A DNA stretch of 64,000 bases from Actinokineospora enzanensis DSM 44649 (GCF_000374445.1 NZ_KB894430.1:51911-115910); one strand, 5' to 3'; positions 26,736 through 35,358 are shown, numbered from the stretch's first letter. Numbers and translations: made by a program. Notes: generated from the sequence alone by a model not told the origin.

Positions 26736-26961
26736 GCGGCCCAGTATGGCGCTGCGGCGCCCGCTCCCGCCGCCGCCGAGGTCCGGCGGCGGCCGGACGT
26801 GGTGGGCGGAGTTTCACGGTCAGTGACGAAGGTGATCCCGGCGCAGGTCCACCCGCCGTCGTGCCCGATCCCCGCTCGGGCCGCACGGTCTGCGGGCTCG
26901 ACGTCTGGCCTCGAAGGGCGCACCCTGGAAAGCGGCTGGTCAGTGACGAGCGGCTAGCCCT

Positions 26962-26984
26962 GCGCGGTTCTGGGGGAACCGCGC
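26962..26984. terminator. hairpin before the chorismate-lyase-like gene
   Basis: Arms GCGCGGTTC and GAACCGCGC around TGGGG form a perfect 9-bp stem 26 bp upstream of the next start codon. There is no T-run, so it may be an attenuator or leader structure rather than a classical terminator. A repeated GGTCAGTGACGA lies upstream (near 26818 and 26937). Confidence 0.45.
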
Positions 26985-27010
26985 TGTGACGTCCGGGGGG
27001 ACACACGATC

Positions 27011-27592
27011 ATGACCGTCGAACAGATCCGCGTAGTGCCGGTGGCCGACTTCGACTACCGAGTGCGCACGTTGACCCGGTGGCTGCGCGACACCGACAGC
27101 TTCACCTCCGCCGTGGCAAGGTGGCTGCAGGTCCCGGTGGAGCACGTGCTGCACCGGCAGGAGAGCGTCCCGCTCGACGTCGGCGACGCCGCCGCGCTGG
27201 AGATGGAGCCCGGTGCCGCCGTACGGCTTCGGCAGGGCGTCCTGCACGCCGGGCTGGCCGGGCCGACCCTGCTCGTCGCCGCGGTGTCGGCCCGCGTCGC
27301 GCAGCACCGGCTGAGCCCGGCGGCCCGCAAGGCTCTCGACGCCGGCGACCTGCCGCTCGGGGTGGTCCTCGGCCGCTACGCGGTCCGGCGGCACACCCAC
27401 AGCGTCACCCGCGTCGACGAGGTCGACGAGCTCGGTGGCCGCCAGGTGCTGCGGGTGCGGGCCAGCCTGACCGTGGACGGCAGCCTGATCGCGGTGGTCG
27501 ACGAGACGATCTACCGGCGGCTGCTCGAGCACCGGGTGCCGGGAGAGCTGGCGTGGGCGCGGCGAACGTCGGTCATGAAAGCCGCGCGGTAG
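27011..27592 (+). CDS. chorismate-lyase/UTRA-fold protein
   Basis: 193 aa. Segments LTRWLRDTDSFTSAV near the start and VLRVRASLTVDGSLIAVVDETIYRR near the end fit the chorismate pyruvate-lyase/UTRA fold. No winged-helix DNA-binding domain is present, so it is not an ordinary GntR regulator. It could be a lyase acting on chorismate or a ligand-binding protein. ATG preceded by GGGGGG. Assignment is by fold-like pattern and is tentative. Confidence 0.55.
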   Translation: MTVEQIRVVPVADFDYRVRTLTRWLRDTDSFTSAVARWLQVPVEHVLHRQESVPLDVGDAAALEMEPGAAVRLRQGVLHAGLAGPTLLVAAVSARVAQHRLSPAARKALDAGDLPLGVVLGRYAVRRHTHSVTRVDEVDELGGRQVLRVRASLTVDGSLIAVVDETIYRRLLEHRVPGELAWARRTSVMKAAR

Positions 27593-27664
27593 TCTTGGTG
27601 CTCGTCGCGGTCGACCGGCTCGGGCCGGTCACGGCTTCGGGTGATCACGTGGAAGGCTCGCCTC

Positions 27665-28096
27665 ATGAACGGGCTGCGGGTCGTGCGGGTGATCTCGTGC
27701 GGCAGAAACCACCTGCGCCGGATCCCTGTGCCGGACTGGGACGCTGCGGACGTGCAGCTCGTGTTGCGTGGTGTGCTGCCGAACCCGTTCCATGAGCCGG
27801 AGTTGCGCGATCTGTCCGGCCTGGACGCGCCGGTGCAGGCGTTCATCGTCAAGCAGGGCGAGTGGAGCGGGCTGCGCGACGACGTGATGGAACAGGTGCG
27901 GACGTTGCTCGACGCCGGGCGCCCGGTGGTGACGGTGGGCGTCAAGTGCTCCGGCGGGCACGATCGCAGCGTCGGCGCGGCCGAGCTGCTGGCGGCCGAA
28001 TTCCGCACCTGGGACCGAGTGGACTCCTTCACGCGGCACCCGCACCTGTACTGCCGCACGCCGTGGGTGCCGCAGGACGCGCGCCGCGGGCGCTGA
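27665..28096 (+). CDS. stand-alone RapZ C-terminal-like protein
   Basis: 143 aa, from an ATG with GGAAGG nine bases upstream. The segment VTVGVKCSGGHDRSVGAAELLA matches the C-terminal domain of RapZ/YvcJ proteins (consensus GCTGGxHRSV), which in Enterobacteria binds RNA and senses a metabolite. The N-terminal P-loop ATPase domain of full RapZ is absent. A second stand-alone protein of this kind is encoded at 63060-63581. It precedes a Nudix-like gene by about 190 bp. Confidence 0.75.
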   Translation: MNGLRVVRVISCGRNHLRRIPVPDWDAADVQLVLRGVLPNPFHEPELRDLSGLDAPVQAFIVKQGEWSGLRDDVMEQVRTLLDAGRPVVTVGVKCSGGHDRSVGAAELLAAEFRTWDRVDSFTRHPHLYCRTPWVPQDARRGR

Positions 28097-28151
28097 CTCG
28101 ACTGGTCGTCCAGTCCGGCTTGACGGCGGCAGGCCGACCGGGGTTTCCCGA

Positions 28152-28241
28152 GGTTTCGGAAACCGTTGGCGCACAACGGCCTCGAACCACTGGTCAAAGC
28201 CAGATTTCGGGTTTCCACGCGGGCTTGTCCTTAGTGGAAAC
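28152..28241. promoter_or_regulatory. two GTTTCC-type palindromes before the Nudix-like gene
   Basis: GGTTTC-G-GAAACC (28152-28164) and GTTTCCAC (28211-28218) paired with GTGGAAAC (28234-28241) lie in the 190-bp gap. TTGTCC lies inside the second. The same GTTTCC/GGAAAC and TTGTCC elements recur before the second RapZ-like gene (62991-63029), suggesting a shared regulator. Confidence 0.5.
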
Positions 28242-28287
28242 AGTAAACTCCTTCCACACCAACGAAATCCGCATCAGGCTGGTGTGC

Positions 28288-29193
28288 ATGAACACGACGA
28301 CGGCGATCGCCGAACACGATGCGGAACTGGTTCCCGACGAGGCGCGGTGGGGGCAGGGCTACGGCGGCCGGGCCTACAGCCCGGCGGAGCTGGACACCAT
28401 CGCCAGCAACGTCGCGCCCGCCCGCGGGCCCGGACATCCCGCCCGGCTGCACGCCGGCGACCCCGGCTTCGACTGGGTCTCGGACACCGCCGCGCACGTG
28501 CCCTCCGGCTACGACATCCTGAACCACCCCAACCGCGCCAACACCGACCCGGCCCGGCTCGACCCCGCCGCGCCGACCAGCGTGGACGGACAGCCGCAGG
28601 TCTCCAAGGACCTGCAGGCGTACTTCCGGCGCCGGGGCTGGGCCCTGGACCAGCACGGCCGGCCGCTGCACCCGCACGCCCGGCAACTCCTCGCCGATCC
28701 GCGCATCGGGCTGCCGACGTCGCTGGGGTTCGCCTACCACCTGGGGGAGTCGGTGGTCGCCGACGTCGTCGCGGTCGCCGCGGACCAGGTCGTGCTCACC
28801 ACCCGCGCCACCCGGCACGAGGGCCTGATCCCGGCGCTGCCCGGCGGCTACGGCATCCCAGCCGACCAGGGCGCGACCGTCGAGCAGTGGCGCGGCGGCG
28901 CCCGGCCGGTCACCGCCGAGGGCATCATCACCACGGCGCGGCGCAAGCTCACCGAGGAGACCGGCCTCGTGGCCCCGCCGGACAGCCACGTCGAGATCGT
29001 CCGCGCGATCCGGCCGGTGAGCAGCGTGCACACGCTGCACGCCTGGACCGTCGTGTTCACCGTGCGCATCGACCTGCCCGCGCGGGCGAACCTGACGCTA
29101 CGGCCGGACGCCGGTGCGGACTGGTGGCCGGTGGCGATGCTGCAGTCGATGTGGCCGGACCATCGTCGCGCGCTGGTCGCCGCCCTCGGCTGA
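28288..29193 (+). CDS. Nudix-like hydrolase with long N-terminal domain
   Basis: 301 aa from the ATG before NTTTAIAEH. The C-terminal 140 residues have a Nudix fold pattern: GGYGIPADQGATVEQW, then ARRKLTEETGLV. The central catalytic REUXEE reads RKLTEE, so the first Glu of the signature is Lys, and activity may differ or be lost. The N-terminal 150 residues are unrecognised, rich in Pro, His and Asp. It ends near a GTCCAGC palindrome and converges on the primase gene. Confidence 0.65.
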   Translation: MNTTTAIAEHDAELVPDEARWGQGYGGRAYSPAELDTIASNVAPARGPGHPARLHAGDPGFDWVSDTAAHVPSGYDILNHPNRANTDPARLDPAAPTSVDGQPQVSKDLQAYFRRRGWALDQHGRPLHPHARQLLADPRIGLPTSLGFAYHLGESVVADVVAVAADQVVLTTRATRHEGLIPALPGGYGIPADQGATVEQWRGGARPVTAEGIITTARRKLTEETGLVAPPDSHVEIVRAIRPVSSVHTLHAWTVVFTVRIDLPARANLTLRPDAGADWWPVAMLQSMWPDHRRALVAALG

Positions 29194-29199
29194 GCGCGG

Positions 29200-29216
29200 A
29201 CGTCCAGCCCGGCTGG
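29200..29216. repeat. dispersed palindrome, copy 2
   Basis: GTCCAGCC-C-GGCTGGAC, a perfect 17-bp palindrome in a 37-bp convergent gap, like copy 1. Confidence 0.6.
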
Positions 29217-29230
29217 ACAGACGAGCGTGG

Positions 29231-31162
29231 TCAGCGGAGCGCGGCCAGCAGCGGCGGTGCGTGGCGCTCGAGTACGCGGGCGCCGAGCACGTCGATCAGC
29301 AGGTTGATGGCGTCCTGCTCGATCTGCGCGGCGTCGAACCCCGGTTCGTCGGGGAGGTGGTCGGCGGGCGGCGGGCCGGTGGCCATGACGGCCGCGAGGT
29401 AGTCCTCGCGTTCGTCCGGCCGCCACGGGTCGGCGGGCACCTTCTCGATCTCCGGGCAGTCGACGGCGGCCTCGCCGTTCCACATGGCCAGCAGGGCGTG
29501 CCATTCGCGACGCTCGGCGCGGTGGCGTTCGAGGCGTGCGGCGCGAAGCTCGTCGACGGCGTGGTCGGCCGCGACGTCGGTGAGGGTGCGGGTGGTGCGC
29601 CGGACCCAGCCGTGGCCACGCTCGACCAGGTCGAACTCGGCGAGCCGGATCAGAGCCTCGTAGACCTGGGACGTGCTCATGCCGGTCAGTTCGGGCAGGT
29701 CCAGCGGGCGCACGCTGCCCTGGCCGGCCGGGCACACGCGGTCGAGTACCTCGAACACCCGGCGGGCGGCCAGTCCGATGACGGCCCACGCCGGGTGGAC
29801 CGGTTCGACCGCGGTCCGGGCGACGACGGCGGGATCGGCCGGTACGTCTTCGTCGTTGATCCGGGGCGTGACCAGGGCGTACCGGTCGGCCAGGGGCCCG
29901 ACGCCCTTCTCCACCAGCAGGATGGGGGAACCGGGCAGCTCCCGGAGTACCCGCAGCGCGCTCGATACGGTCTCGTCCGCGAGCAGGCCCGCGGCGATCG
30001 AGAGCCAACGCCGTCCCTGGGCTATGGTGGGGGCCCCGGTGAGCTGAGCGGCGTAGGCGAGGGCCTGCCACAGTGCCAGTGTGGTCCACCGGGTCTGGCC
30101 GTCGAGCAGGCTGCAAAGCAGGGTCCACCGCTCGGCTCGGGCCAGCCACTCCCGCAGAGACCTCTGCCCCCCGGTGTGCACTTCTTCATGGGCGGAAAGC
30201 CGGAATTTTGGTGCGGCGTCGTTTGCCCAGGTCAGAGCCTTCTTCCAGTCGGCACGGAGGGCGCGTTCCCAGCGCGGGCCGTACCGGTCGTAGGCCGCGC
30301 GCATCCCCGGCCACTCGCCGCTGACGAGCTTGGCGAGCACGCCGGAGAGGTTCATTCCGCGCACGGCGGCGTGCGCGAGCACGGACTGGCGGGCCTCGTG
30401 CCGGGTCCACGGCTCGCCCTTGCGGTTGCGGCGGTCGGGCAGGACGCCGTGGACGGCGAACTCCAGCGCCACCGGCGGCAGGTCCATCACCTCGCCGTCG
30501 ACGGCGGTGGTGTCGTCGTCCGGGTCGCCGAGCGCGGTGTCGGCCGGGGGCGTGCTCGCCGAGGCCGTGGCGGGGAGCGAGGAGAGGTCGAGCAGCGCGG
30601 CCAGGCGGGCGATGGTGCCGGGCGCCGAGCGGGTAGTGGCGGCGTCGATCGCCTCGTCGAGCGGGGTGAGCAGCCGCCGGTGGCCGCCCTCCTTGCAGGG
30701 CGAGCCGGGTGCGGTGATGCACCCGGTGGCCAGGTTGACCATCGGGATGATGTCCAGCGTCGGCAGGCGACGGGCGAGTTCCTCGAGGACCGGACGCAGG
30801 TGGCGCACGGCAAAGTCGACGCCGGCGGCCAGCGGCACGAGCACGTGCCGCCCGCCGCGGGTGCTCTCGTCGACGATGACCCGGCCCTCGGCTGCCTGGA
30901 TCCAGGCAGCGGCCTGGTCGGCGTCGCGGACCACCTGCTCGCGGCCGTAGCCCTTGGGGTCGAAGTCGAGCGCGAGCAGCGTGGTCCGGCCGCGCTTGTC
31001 GAAGATCGGGATCGCGGCGGGCCGTTCGGGCAGCCGTCGGCCCAGTGGGCGGGCGTCGTCGAACCCGACGCCGGGGCTCCACAGCCGCACCGACCGGCGG
31101 GCAGCCAGCAGCGGCGCCAGAGCCCACGCGGCTTCGGCCTGGGAGAGAACGGGCGCGGTCAT
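29231..31162 (-). CDS. AEP-family primase-like replication protein
   Basis: 643 aa. The N-terminal domain has LLALDFDPKGYG (two metal-binding Asp at 66 and 68) and STRGGRHVLVPL (sGGRH nucleotide-binding motif, about 100-110), followed by a Cys/His cluster TGCITAPGSPCKEGGHRR. This is the archaeo-eukaryotic primase pattern found in plasmid and phage replication proteins. The C-terminal half is helical with a winged-helix-like segment near 500. No helicase Walker motif was seen. The start ATG overlaps the upstream stop (ATGA). It probably primes replication of this or a formerly independent replicon. Confidence 0.75.
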   Translation of the reverse strand: MTAPVLSQAEAAWALAPLLAARRSVRLWSPGVGFDDARPLGRRLPERPAAIPIFDKRGRTTLLALDFDPKGYGREQVVRDADQAAAWIQAAEGRVIVDESTRGGRHVLVPLAAGVDFAVRHLRPVLEELARRLPTLDIIPMVNLATGCITAPGSPCKEGGHRRLLTPLDEAIDAATTRSAPGTIARLAALLDLSSLPATASASTPPADTALGDPDDDTTAVDGEVMDLPPVALEFAVHGVLPDRRNRKGEPWTRHEARQSVLAHAAVRGMNLSGVLAKLVSGEWPGMRAAYDRYGPRWERALRADWKKALTWANDAAPKFRLSAHEEVHTGGQRSLREWLARAERWTLLCSLLDGQTRWTTLALWQALAYAAQLTGAPTIAQGRRWLSIAAGLLADETVSSALRVLRELPGSPILLVEKGVGPLADRYALVTPRINDEDVPADPAVVARTAVEPVHPAWAVIGLAARRVFEVLDRVCPAGQGSVRPLDLPELTGMSTSQVYEALIRLAEFDLVERGHGWVRRTTRTLTDVAADHAVDELRAARLERHRAERREWHALLAMWNGEAAVDCPEIEKVPADPWRPDEREDYLAAVMATGPPPADHLPDEPGFDAAQIEQDAINLLIDVLGARVLERHAPPLLAALR

Positions 31163-31398
31163 GCCGCGACCGCCCACCCAGCAGCGAAGATGCGGTGGGC
31201 GTGGCTGTGGTCCGGCCCGTCATCCGGGTCGGCGTGCACGCGCGCGTGCTCGACGCACCTCGGCGCACCCGCGCCGAGCACGACGGCACCATCGGGCCCG
31301 ACGAAGAAGTCGGCCCGCGTGTCGTTCCGCGCATGTCTGGAAAGATCGTGAGGACGTGCGCTACCCTCACAGGTGCACCGTAGGACGTGCGCTCCCAT
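31159..31398 (-). CDS. small His/Asp-rich protein coupled to the primase
   Basis: 79 aa at most; start uncertain because no ribosome binding site precedes the ATG. Rich in His and Asp in its second half (HADPDDGPDHSHAH), so metal binding is possible. Its TGA overlaps the primase ATG by four bases, which argues for real translation. The operon leader would lie in the three-hairpin region upstream. Confidence 0.5.
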   Translation of the reverse strand: MGAHVLRCTCEGSARPHDLSRHARNDTRADFFVGPDGAVVLGAGAPRCVEHARVHADPDDGPDHSHAHRIFAAGWAVAA

Positions 31399-31420
31399 GA
31401 AGTGAGGGGCACCAGGGAAC

Positions 31421-31545
31421 GACGGATCGCCACAATCCGTCCTCAGCTAACAACTGAACAAAGAGGTCTACCGGCCCCGCCACAGGGCCTCTGGCCTACC
31501 CGATGTCCGTCTCACCCGCCCCGCCACAGGGCGGGTTCGTTGTTT
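31421..31545 (+). ncRNA. three stem-loops with the same CGCCACA loop; candidate structured RNA
   Basis: Hairpin 1: GACGGAT (31421-31427) and ATCCGTC (31435-31441). Hairpin 2: GGCCC (31473-31477) and GGGCC (31485-31489). Hairpin 3: ACCCGCCC (31514-31521) and GGGCGGGT (31529-31536). The stems differ, but all three loops are exactly CGCCACA. The third stem is followed by TCGTTGTTTTC, giving an intrinsic-terminator look on the plus strand. The region lies where the leader of the minus-strand primase operon would be, so a counter-transcribed RNA or a protein-binding leader are the main possibilities. Strand is inferred from the T-rich tail. Confidence 0.55.
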
Positions 31546-31617
31546 TCTGGGGAAGATCGCTCTCTTGGTGCCGTATGCGGTTGTAGATCGCGCGAGGTGC
31601 GCGATCAGGACGACGCC

Positions 31618-31830
31618 TTAAGCAGCCACCTCCGTCGTGTTGGCATTGAGGTCCTTGGTGAGGAGCCAGTGCACGTAGTCCGCCTCGGACTTCAACCCCA
31701 GCTCGGCAATGCGGGCCTGCGCGGCCTGCTTCAACAGGTCGTCGACCGTGGTTCCGATCTTGTGAGGACCCCTGCCCGGCTTGGTCGGGCGCCCGCGACT
31801 GGCACGACGTGTACTCGTCTGGCTCGACAT
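31618..31830 (-). CDS. small basic DNA-binding-like regulator
   Basis: 70 aa. The basic N-terminus (SSQTSTRRASRGRPTKPG) is followed by GTTVDDLLKQAAQARIAELG and a short helix, a layout like ribbon-helix-helix plasmid regulators. A perfect AT-rich palindrome lies 14 bp upstream of the ATG, which fits autoregulation. Started at the internal ATG; the frame continues upstream through the palindrome. Confidence 0.6.
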   Translation of the reverse strand: MSSQTSTRRASRGRPTKPGRGPHKIGTTVDDLLKQAAQARIAELGLKSEADYVHWLLTKDLNANTTEVAA

Positions 31831-31843
31831 GGCGATCTTTCTA

Positions 31844-31870
31844 TCGCATTTTTTGCTCCAAAAAATGCGA
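31844..31870. promoter_or_regulatory. AT-rich 27-bp palindrome (operator)
   Basis: Arms TCGCATTTTTTG and CAAAAAATGCGA around CTC, perfectly complementary. It sits immediately upstream of the small regulator, in strong contrast with the GC-rich surroundings. Probably that protein's operator, or a terminator of transcripts entering from either side. Confidence 0.65.
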
Positions 31871-32041
31871 CGCGCCGACAGTCCCATGCGAACAATCTGC
31901 TCCGCTGGCTCCGACCAGCGGAAACAGGACGATGATCTACCCGGCCGTGTCGCGTCGCGCGGCGGGCAGCCGGGGGCACACGATCCGGTCGCCGGGCATC
32001 CTGCCGTACCTGCCAGACCACGAGCGGGTTCGGCGGGAGGA

Positions 32042-32572
32042 TCAGATCGAGACGACGGGGGCGGTGGCCGTGGTCCCGGAGTGGTGAGCAGCGAGCCGAC
32101 GCTGGACGTAGCCGTGCAGGCGGTCGACGTGCTCGCGCAGCAGGGTGGGGTCCGCGCAGCAGACGGTGGCCAGTGCCGGGGCGCCGGTGCGGGTAGTCGG
32201 GTAGCGGCCCTGGTCGCCGCCCGCGTCGTGGTGGTCGAGGTCGCGGACGAACGCGACGACCAGGCGCTGTTCGGTCCCTCCGGCGAGCAAGTCGTCGCCG
32301 CGTTGGCCGAGGCCGTCCAGCAGCTTGGTGAGGCTGTGGGTGATCGGGAAGTTGTGGCCGTGCAACGCTTTCAAGCCGAGTTCGGCGAGCTGGCGGGCGA
32401 GGAAGAACGCGGGCTGCGCCGCGCCGCTGTCGATGGTGGCGACCGCGGCCCGGTGGAACTCGGCGAGCGTGTCCTCGACGGCGTCCGCGCAGTGCGTGCG
32501 GGACAGGCACAGCGCGTCCTCGCCGTTGTGGTCGCTGGTGTCGATGTCGCCGAACGGGCTGCGATACGTCAT
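32042..32572 (-). CDS. HEPN-like protein
   Basis: 176 aa. The segment FFLARQLAELGLKALHG followed by PITHSLTKLLDGL has the helix pattern of HEPN proteins, where a helix containing E-L-x-L-K-A-L is followed by a Gly-rich turn and a His-containing Leu-rich helix. The catalytic R-x4-6-H of toxin HEPN RNases is not clearly present, so it may be a non-catalytic relative. No nucleotidyltransferase (MNT) partner is adjacent. Divergent from the next gene. Confidence 0.5.
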   Translation of the reverse strand: MTYRSPFGDIDTSDHNGEDALCLSRTHCADAVEDTLAEFHRAAVATIDSGAAQPAFFLARQLAELGLKALHGHNFPITHSLTKLLDGLGQRGDDLLAGGTEQRLVVAFVRDLDHHDAGGDQGRYPTTRTGAPALATVCCADPTLLREHVDRLHGYVQRRLAAHHSGTTATAPVVSI

Positions 32573-32644
32573 GCCCGGTCATTCTCCTTGGCCGCCGCGG
32601 CGGCGCGAGCGAGTATCGGGTGCCGCCTGCTCTACGGTGTCCCG

Positions 32645-33118
32645 ATGGTCCTTCCCGCCGCGGATGTGTGGCAGAACTGGCAGGTCGCCCCCTTGATGCT
32701 GAACGCCGGGCTGCGTGGTGATCTCGACGTGCTTCAGCTCGGTCAGCAGATCGTGGACGCGCTGCGCGGCACGACCTGGCCGATGGCGGCCCGCGCGACG
32801 TGGATCGATCCGCTGCCCAGCGAGAAGCAGGCGGCGAACGCGCTCGCCGAACGCACCGGGCAGCGGGCGGACGACGACGTCGCGCTGTACCTGCTGCGCC
32901 TGCACGTCGCGCCGTTCGCGTTGGGAGACAAGGACGTCACCGCGGACGACGTCCAGATCGAGGCATACCGCGCGATCTGCGCCCAGGTCGCCGGGCTGCA
33001 CGGCGACCTGGTCAACCTCTCGGCGTTGCCGATCCCGCCAGGGGAGACGTTCGAGCGGATGTGGCTGGCGGGCGAGCACGAGTTCACCACCGGCCCGGAG
33101 TCCGGGACGGCAGCCTGA
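32645..33118 (+). CDS. hypothetical protein
   Basis: 157 aa, helical, opening VLPAADVWQNWQVAPLMLNAG. No family recognised. Its 5' end is divergent from the HEPN-like gene with a 72-bp gap, so they may share regulation. A CGAAC/GTTCG hairpin follows the stop codon. Confidence 0.55.
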   Translation: MVLPAADVWQNWQVAPLMLNAGLRGDLDVLQLGQQIVDALRGTTWPMAARATWIDPLPSEKQAANALAERTGQRADDDVALYLLRLHVAPFALGDKDVTADDVQIEAYRAICAQVAGLHGDLVNLSALPIPPGETFERMWLAGEHEFTTGPESGTAA

Positions 33119-33150
33119 CGAACGCCGCGTTCGGGGTGCGGCCGAGCCGG

Positions 33151-33381
33151 CTACAAGCCCGTCGCCGCGAACTTCGCGTAGTGCTTGTCGGCACCGGTCA
33201 GGACAGTGCTCAGCAGCTCGGTCACCGGGCTGTACCCGGTGTGGCCGATGAGCACCACAAACCACTGGTCGCCCAGTTTCGCGGCGCTGAACACCGTGTG
33301 ACCGGGGCCCACTGCGTGGGTCCACTTTCGGGCCCTTCCGGCCCTGATGTGCGCCTCCATCTCGTCACGGCTGATGGTCAT
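33151..33381 (-). CDS. small hypothetical protein
   Basis: 76 aa, ATG preceded by GGGGGG. Contains WFVVLIGHTGYSPVTELLSTVL, a short beta-alpha pattern. Unknown family. Convergent with the preceding gene. Confidence 0.5.
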   Translation of the reverse strand: MTISRDEMEAHIRAGRARKWTHAVGPGHTVFSAAKLGDQWFVVLIGHTGYSPVTELLSTVLTGADKHYAKFAATGL

Positions 33382-33787
33382 CGCCGTGTTCCCCCCTCCG
33401 GTTGTGCGGGTTCGTGGCCCGTCGCCGCACGGCCTGGGGTTCTCGGGTCGTCCTCGTCAGCCGGATCCGGCCCCATTGCCGAACGAGGACGCGAGGGGCG
33501 CGAATCGGGGTCCGGCACGGCACACCCAGCGATTCGGCCCACACAGCGTCCATTCGGGAGGGTCGCCGAAGACCGAGCCGTGCAGCCCGACCGATTCTTT
33601 TCATCCCGTGATCTGCCAACAAGGACAACTCGTGGGGGTACCCCTGCGAAAACCACCCCTGGCAGGGGCACCGCTGACTTATGGTGACCCTTATGTTTCC
33701 AGGTCAGAGGGATTGCGCACTTCTCGTCATGAACAGACAGTCACGGCGCTGGGGCATGATCCGGCCCCCGGCGGGCGGAGTGTGGCG
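33382..33787. other. intergenic region before the MmyB-type regulator
   Basis: 406 bp without a convincing gene. It includes an imperfect inverted repeat (CCCCTG near 33640 and CAGGGG near 33662) and an AT-richer stretch CTTATGGTGACCCTTATG near 33676 that may be promoter or operator for the regulator. Confidence 0.4.
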
Positions 33788-34588
33788 GTGATCACACCTC
33801 CGAGCTTCGGTGACTACCTTCGTCACCTGCGCACCGTGGGATCGGTCGCGACGTTCCCGGCCTCGCCGGAGCCGTCCCGCCGCCCCAAGCTCAGCCGCAC
33901 CAAGGTCGCGGCCGACGCCGGGATCAGCGAAGGCTATCTGACCAAGCTGGAGCAGGGCGTTGCCGACAACCCGTCATCGGAGCTGGTCGACCGGCTCGCC
34001 CTGGCGCTTCACGCCACCGACCTCGAACACCAGCATCTGCGCGACCTGGCCGCGCCGCCGCCGGCGCCCGCGCACGATCCGGACCAGCGCACGACGATCA
34101 CCCCGGAGCACCGGGAGTTCGTCGACAACGTGCACCCGCACCTGTCCGGGTACGTCGACGAGGCATGGAACGTGCTCTACGCCAACGCCGAGTACGCCCG
34201 GATCTTCCGGCGGATCCTGGACCACGGCAACGTGCTGGTCTGGTTCTTCGCCGAACGGCAGTCCCGCAAGGTGATGGTCGAGTGGGAGACCGAGGCCCGG
34301 CTCACCGTGGCGTGGCTGCGCAGCCACATGGCCCGGCGCCGCGGCAATCCGCTGTTCACCTCGATCCTGCAGGAGCTGGCGGGCTACCCGGACTTCGTGC
34401 AGATGTGGGAACGCCGCGAGATCCTGATGGGCCGCCACACGCCCTACATGAAGGTGCGCGACCTCGACCGCGGTGAGGAGCTGACCCTGCGGGCCCAGGT
34501 CTTTCCGACGCCGGACCCGCAGGAGGCGCTGCAGGTCTACCTCGGGGTGCGGGTCGCCTCGTCGGACTGCGCGGACTCCAGCCGCTGA
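33788..34588 (+). CDS. XRE regulator with MmyB-like ligand-binding domain
   Basis: 266 aa from a GTG seven bases after GGAG. The helix-turn-helix spans about residues 32-70 (LSRTKVAADAGISEGYLTKLEQG). The rest (opening GYVDEAWNVLYANAEYARIF, later VEWETEARLTVAWLRSHMARR) is the PAS-like MmyB ligand-binding domain common in actinobacteria. In such families the regulator often controls an adjacent oxidoreductase or hydrolase. Its 3' end overlaps the convergent hydrolase gene by 52 bp. Confidence 0.87.
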   Translation: MITPPSFGDYLRHLRTVGSVATFPASPEPSRRPKLSRTKVAADAGISEGYLTKLEQGVADNPSSELVDRLALALHATDLEHQHLRDLAAPPPAPAHDPDQRTTITPEHREFVDNVHPHLSGYVDEAWNVLYANAEYARIFRRILDHGNVLVWFFAERQSRKVMVEWETEARLTVAWLRSHMARRRGNPLFTSILQELAGYPDFVQMWERREILMGRHTPYMKVRDLDRGEELTLRAQVFPTPDPQEALQVYLGVRVASSDCADSSR

Positions 34589-35358
34589 AGGAACTCGGTC
34601 AGCAGGACGTTGACCTGGTCGGCGTGGGTCAGCGGCGGGGTGTGCGCCGCGCCGGCGATCACGTGGACGCGGTCGGCCCCCGGCAGCCGATCGCGCAGCA
34701 GCTCCATCCGGTCGTGCGGCAAGGAGACGTCGTGTTCGCCCCACATCAGCAGCACCGGGGCGTTGATCTCGCCGAGGCGGTCGCTGACGTCGTCGCGCTC
34801 CAGCAGGCAGTCGGCGGCCGGACCCAGCGGCAGGACCGCGTGCCTCCAGCGCTCGCGCCACGCCTCGCGCTGGTCACTCTCGCCGAGCAGTTGCGTGGAG
34901 AGCGGGACGGTGAGGTCGTCGATCGGGCCGTGCTCGGCCAAGGCGTCGAACATCGCCCGGTAGCCGGTCTTGTCCTCGGGATGGCAGGCGGTCGCCTCGG
35001 TGTCCCACAGCACCAGCCCGGCGACCCGATGCGGGGCAAGCAGCGCGACCCGCAGCCCGATGAACCCGCCCTGGCTGACGCCGCCGACCACGGCCTTCTC
35101 GACGCCGAGGTGGTCGAGCAGGCCGAGCACGTCTTTGGCCTGGTCCCAGTAGGTGTACGGGGCCTCGGCGGTGTCTGGGGTGGCGCCGTGTCCGCGCGCG
35201 TCCCAGGCGATGACCCGCCACCGCGGGCTCACGGCGGTCGCCTGGGCGGCGAAGATGCGGTTGTCCAGGAAGTAGCCGTGCCCGAGGAGGAGCACGGGTC
35301 CGTCCCCGCCGCTGTCGGTGTAGTGCAGCGGCAGGTCGTTGATCATCGCGACGGGCAT
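34537..35358 (-). CDS. alpha/beta hydrolase
   Basis: 273 aa. The fold is clear: oxyanion loop GHGYFLDN, nucleophile elbow GGVSQGG, acid GEHDVS and catalytic His in GAAHTPP. Close in type to haloperoxidase/esterase-like hydrolases. It lies downstream of menB with about 80 bp between them, so the two may be co-transcribed. A role like MenH is conceivable but the sequence does not show it. Confidence 0.88.
   Translation of the reverse strand: MPVAMINDLPLHYTDSGGDGPVLLLGHGYFLDNRIFAAQATAVSPRWRVIAWDARGHGATPDTAEAPYTYWDQAKDVLGLLDHLGVEKAVVGGVSQGGFIGLRVALLAPHRVAGLVLWDTEATACHPEDKTGYRAMFDALAEHGPIDDLTVPLSTQLLGESDQREAWRERWRHAVLPLGPAADCLLERDDVSDRLGEINAPVLLMWGEHDVSLPHDRMELLRDRLPGADRVHVIAGAAHTPPLTHADQVNVLLTEFLQRLESAQSDEATRTPR

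Noticed and set aside
31809..32087. Plus-strand frame of about 90 codons across the AT-rich palindrome and the end of the HEPN-like gene
   Set aside because: It runs through the operator and antisense to two genes. An internal ATG at 31932 has only a weak site.
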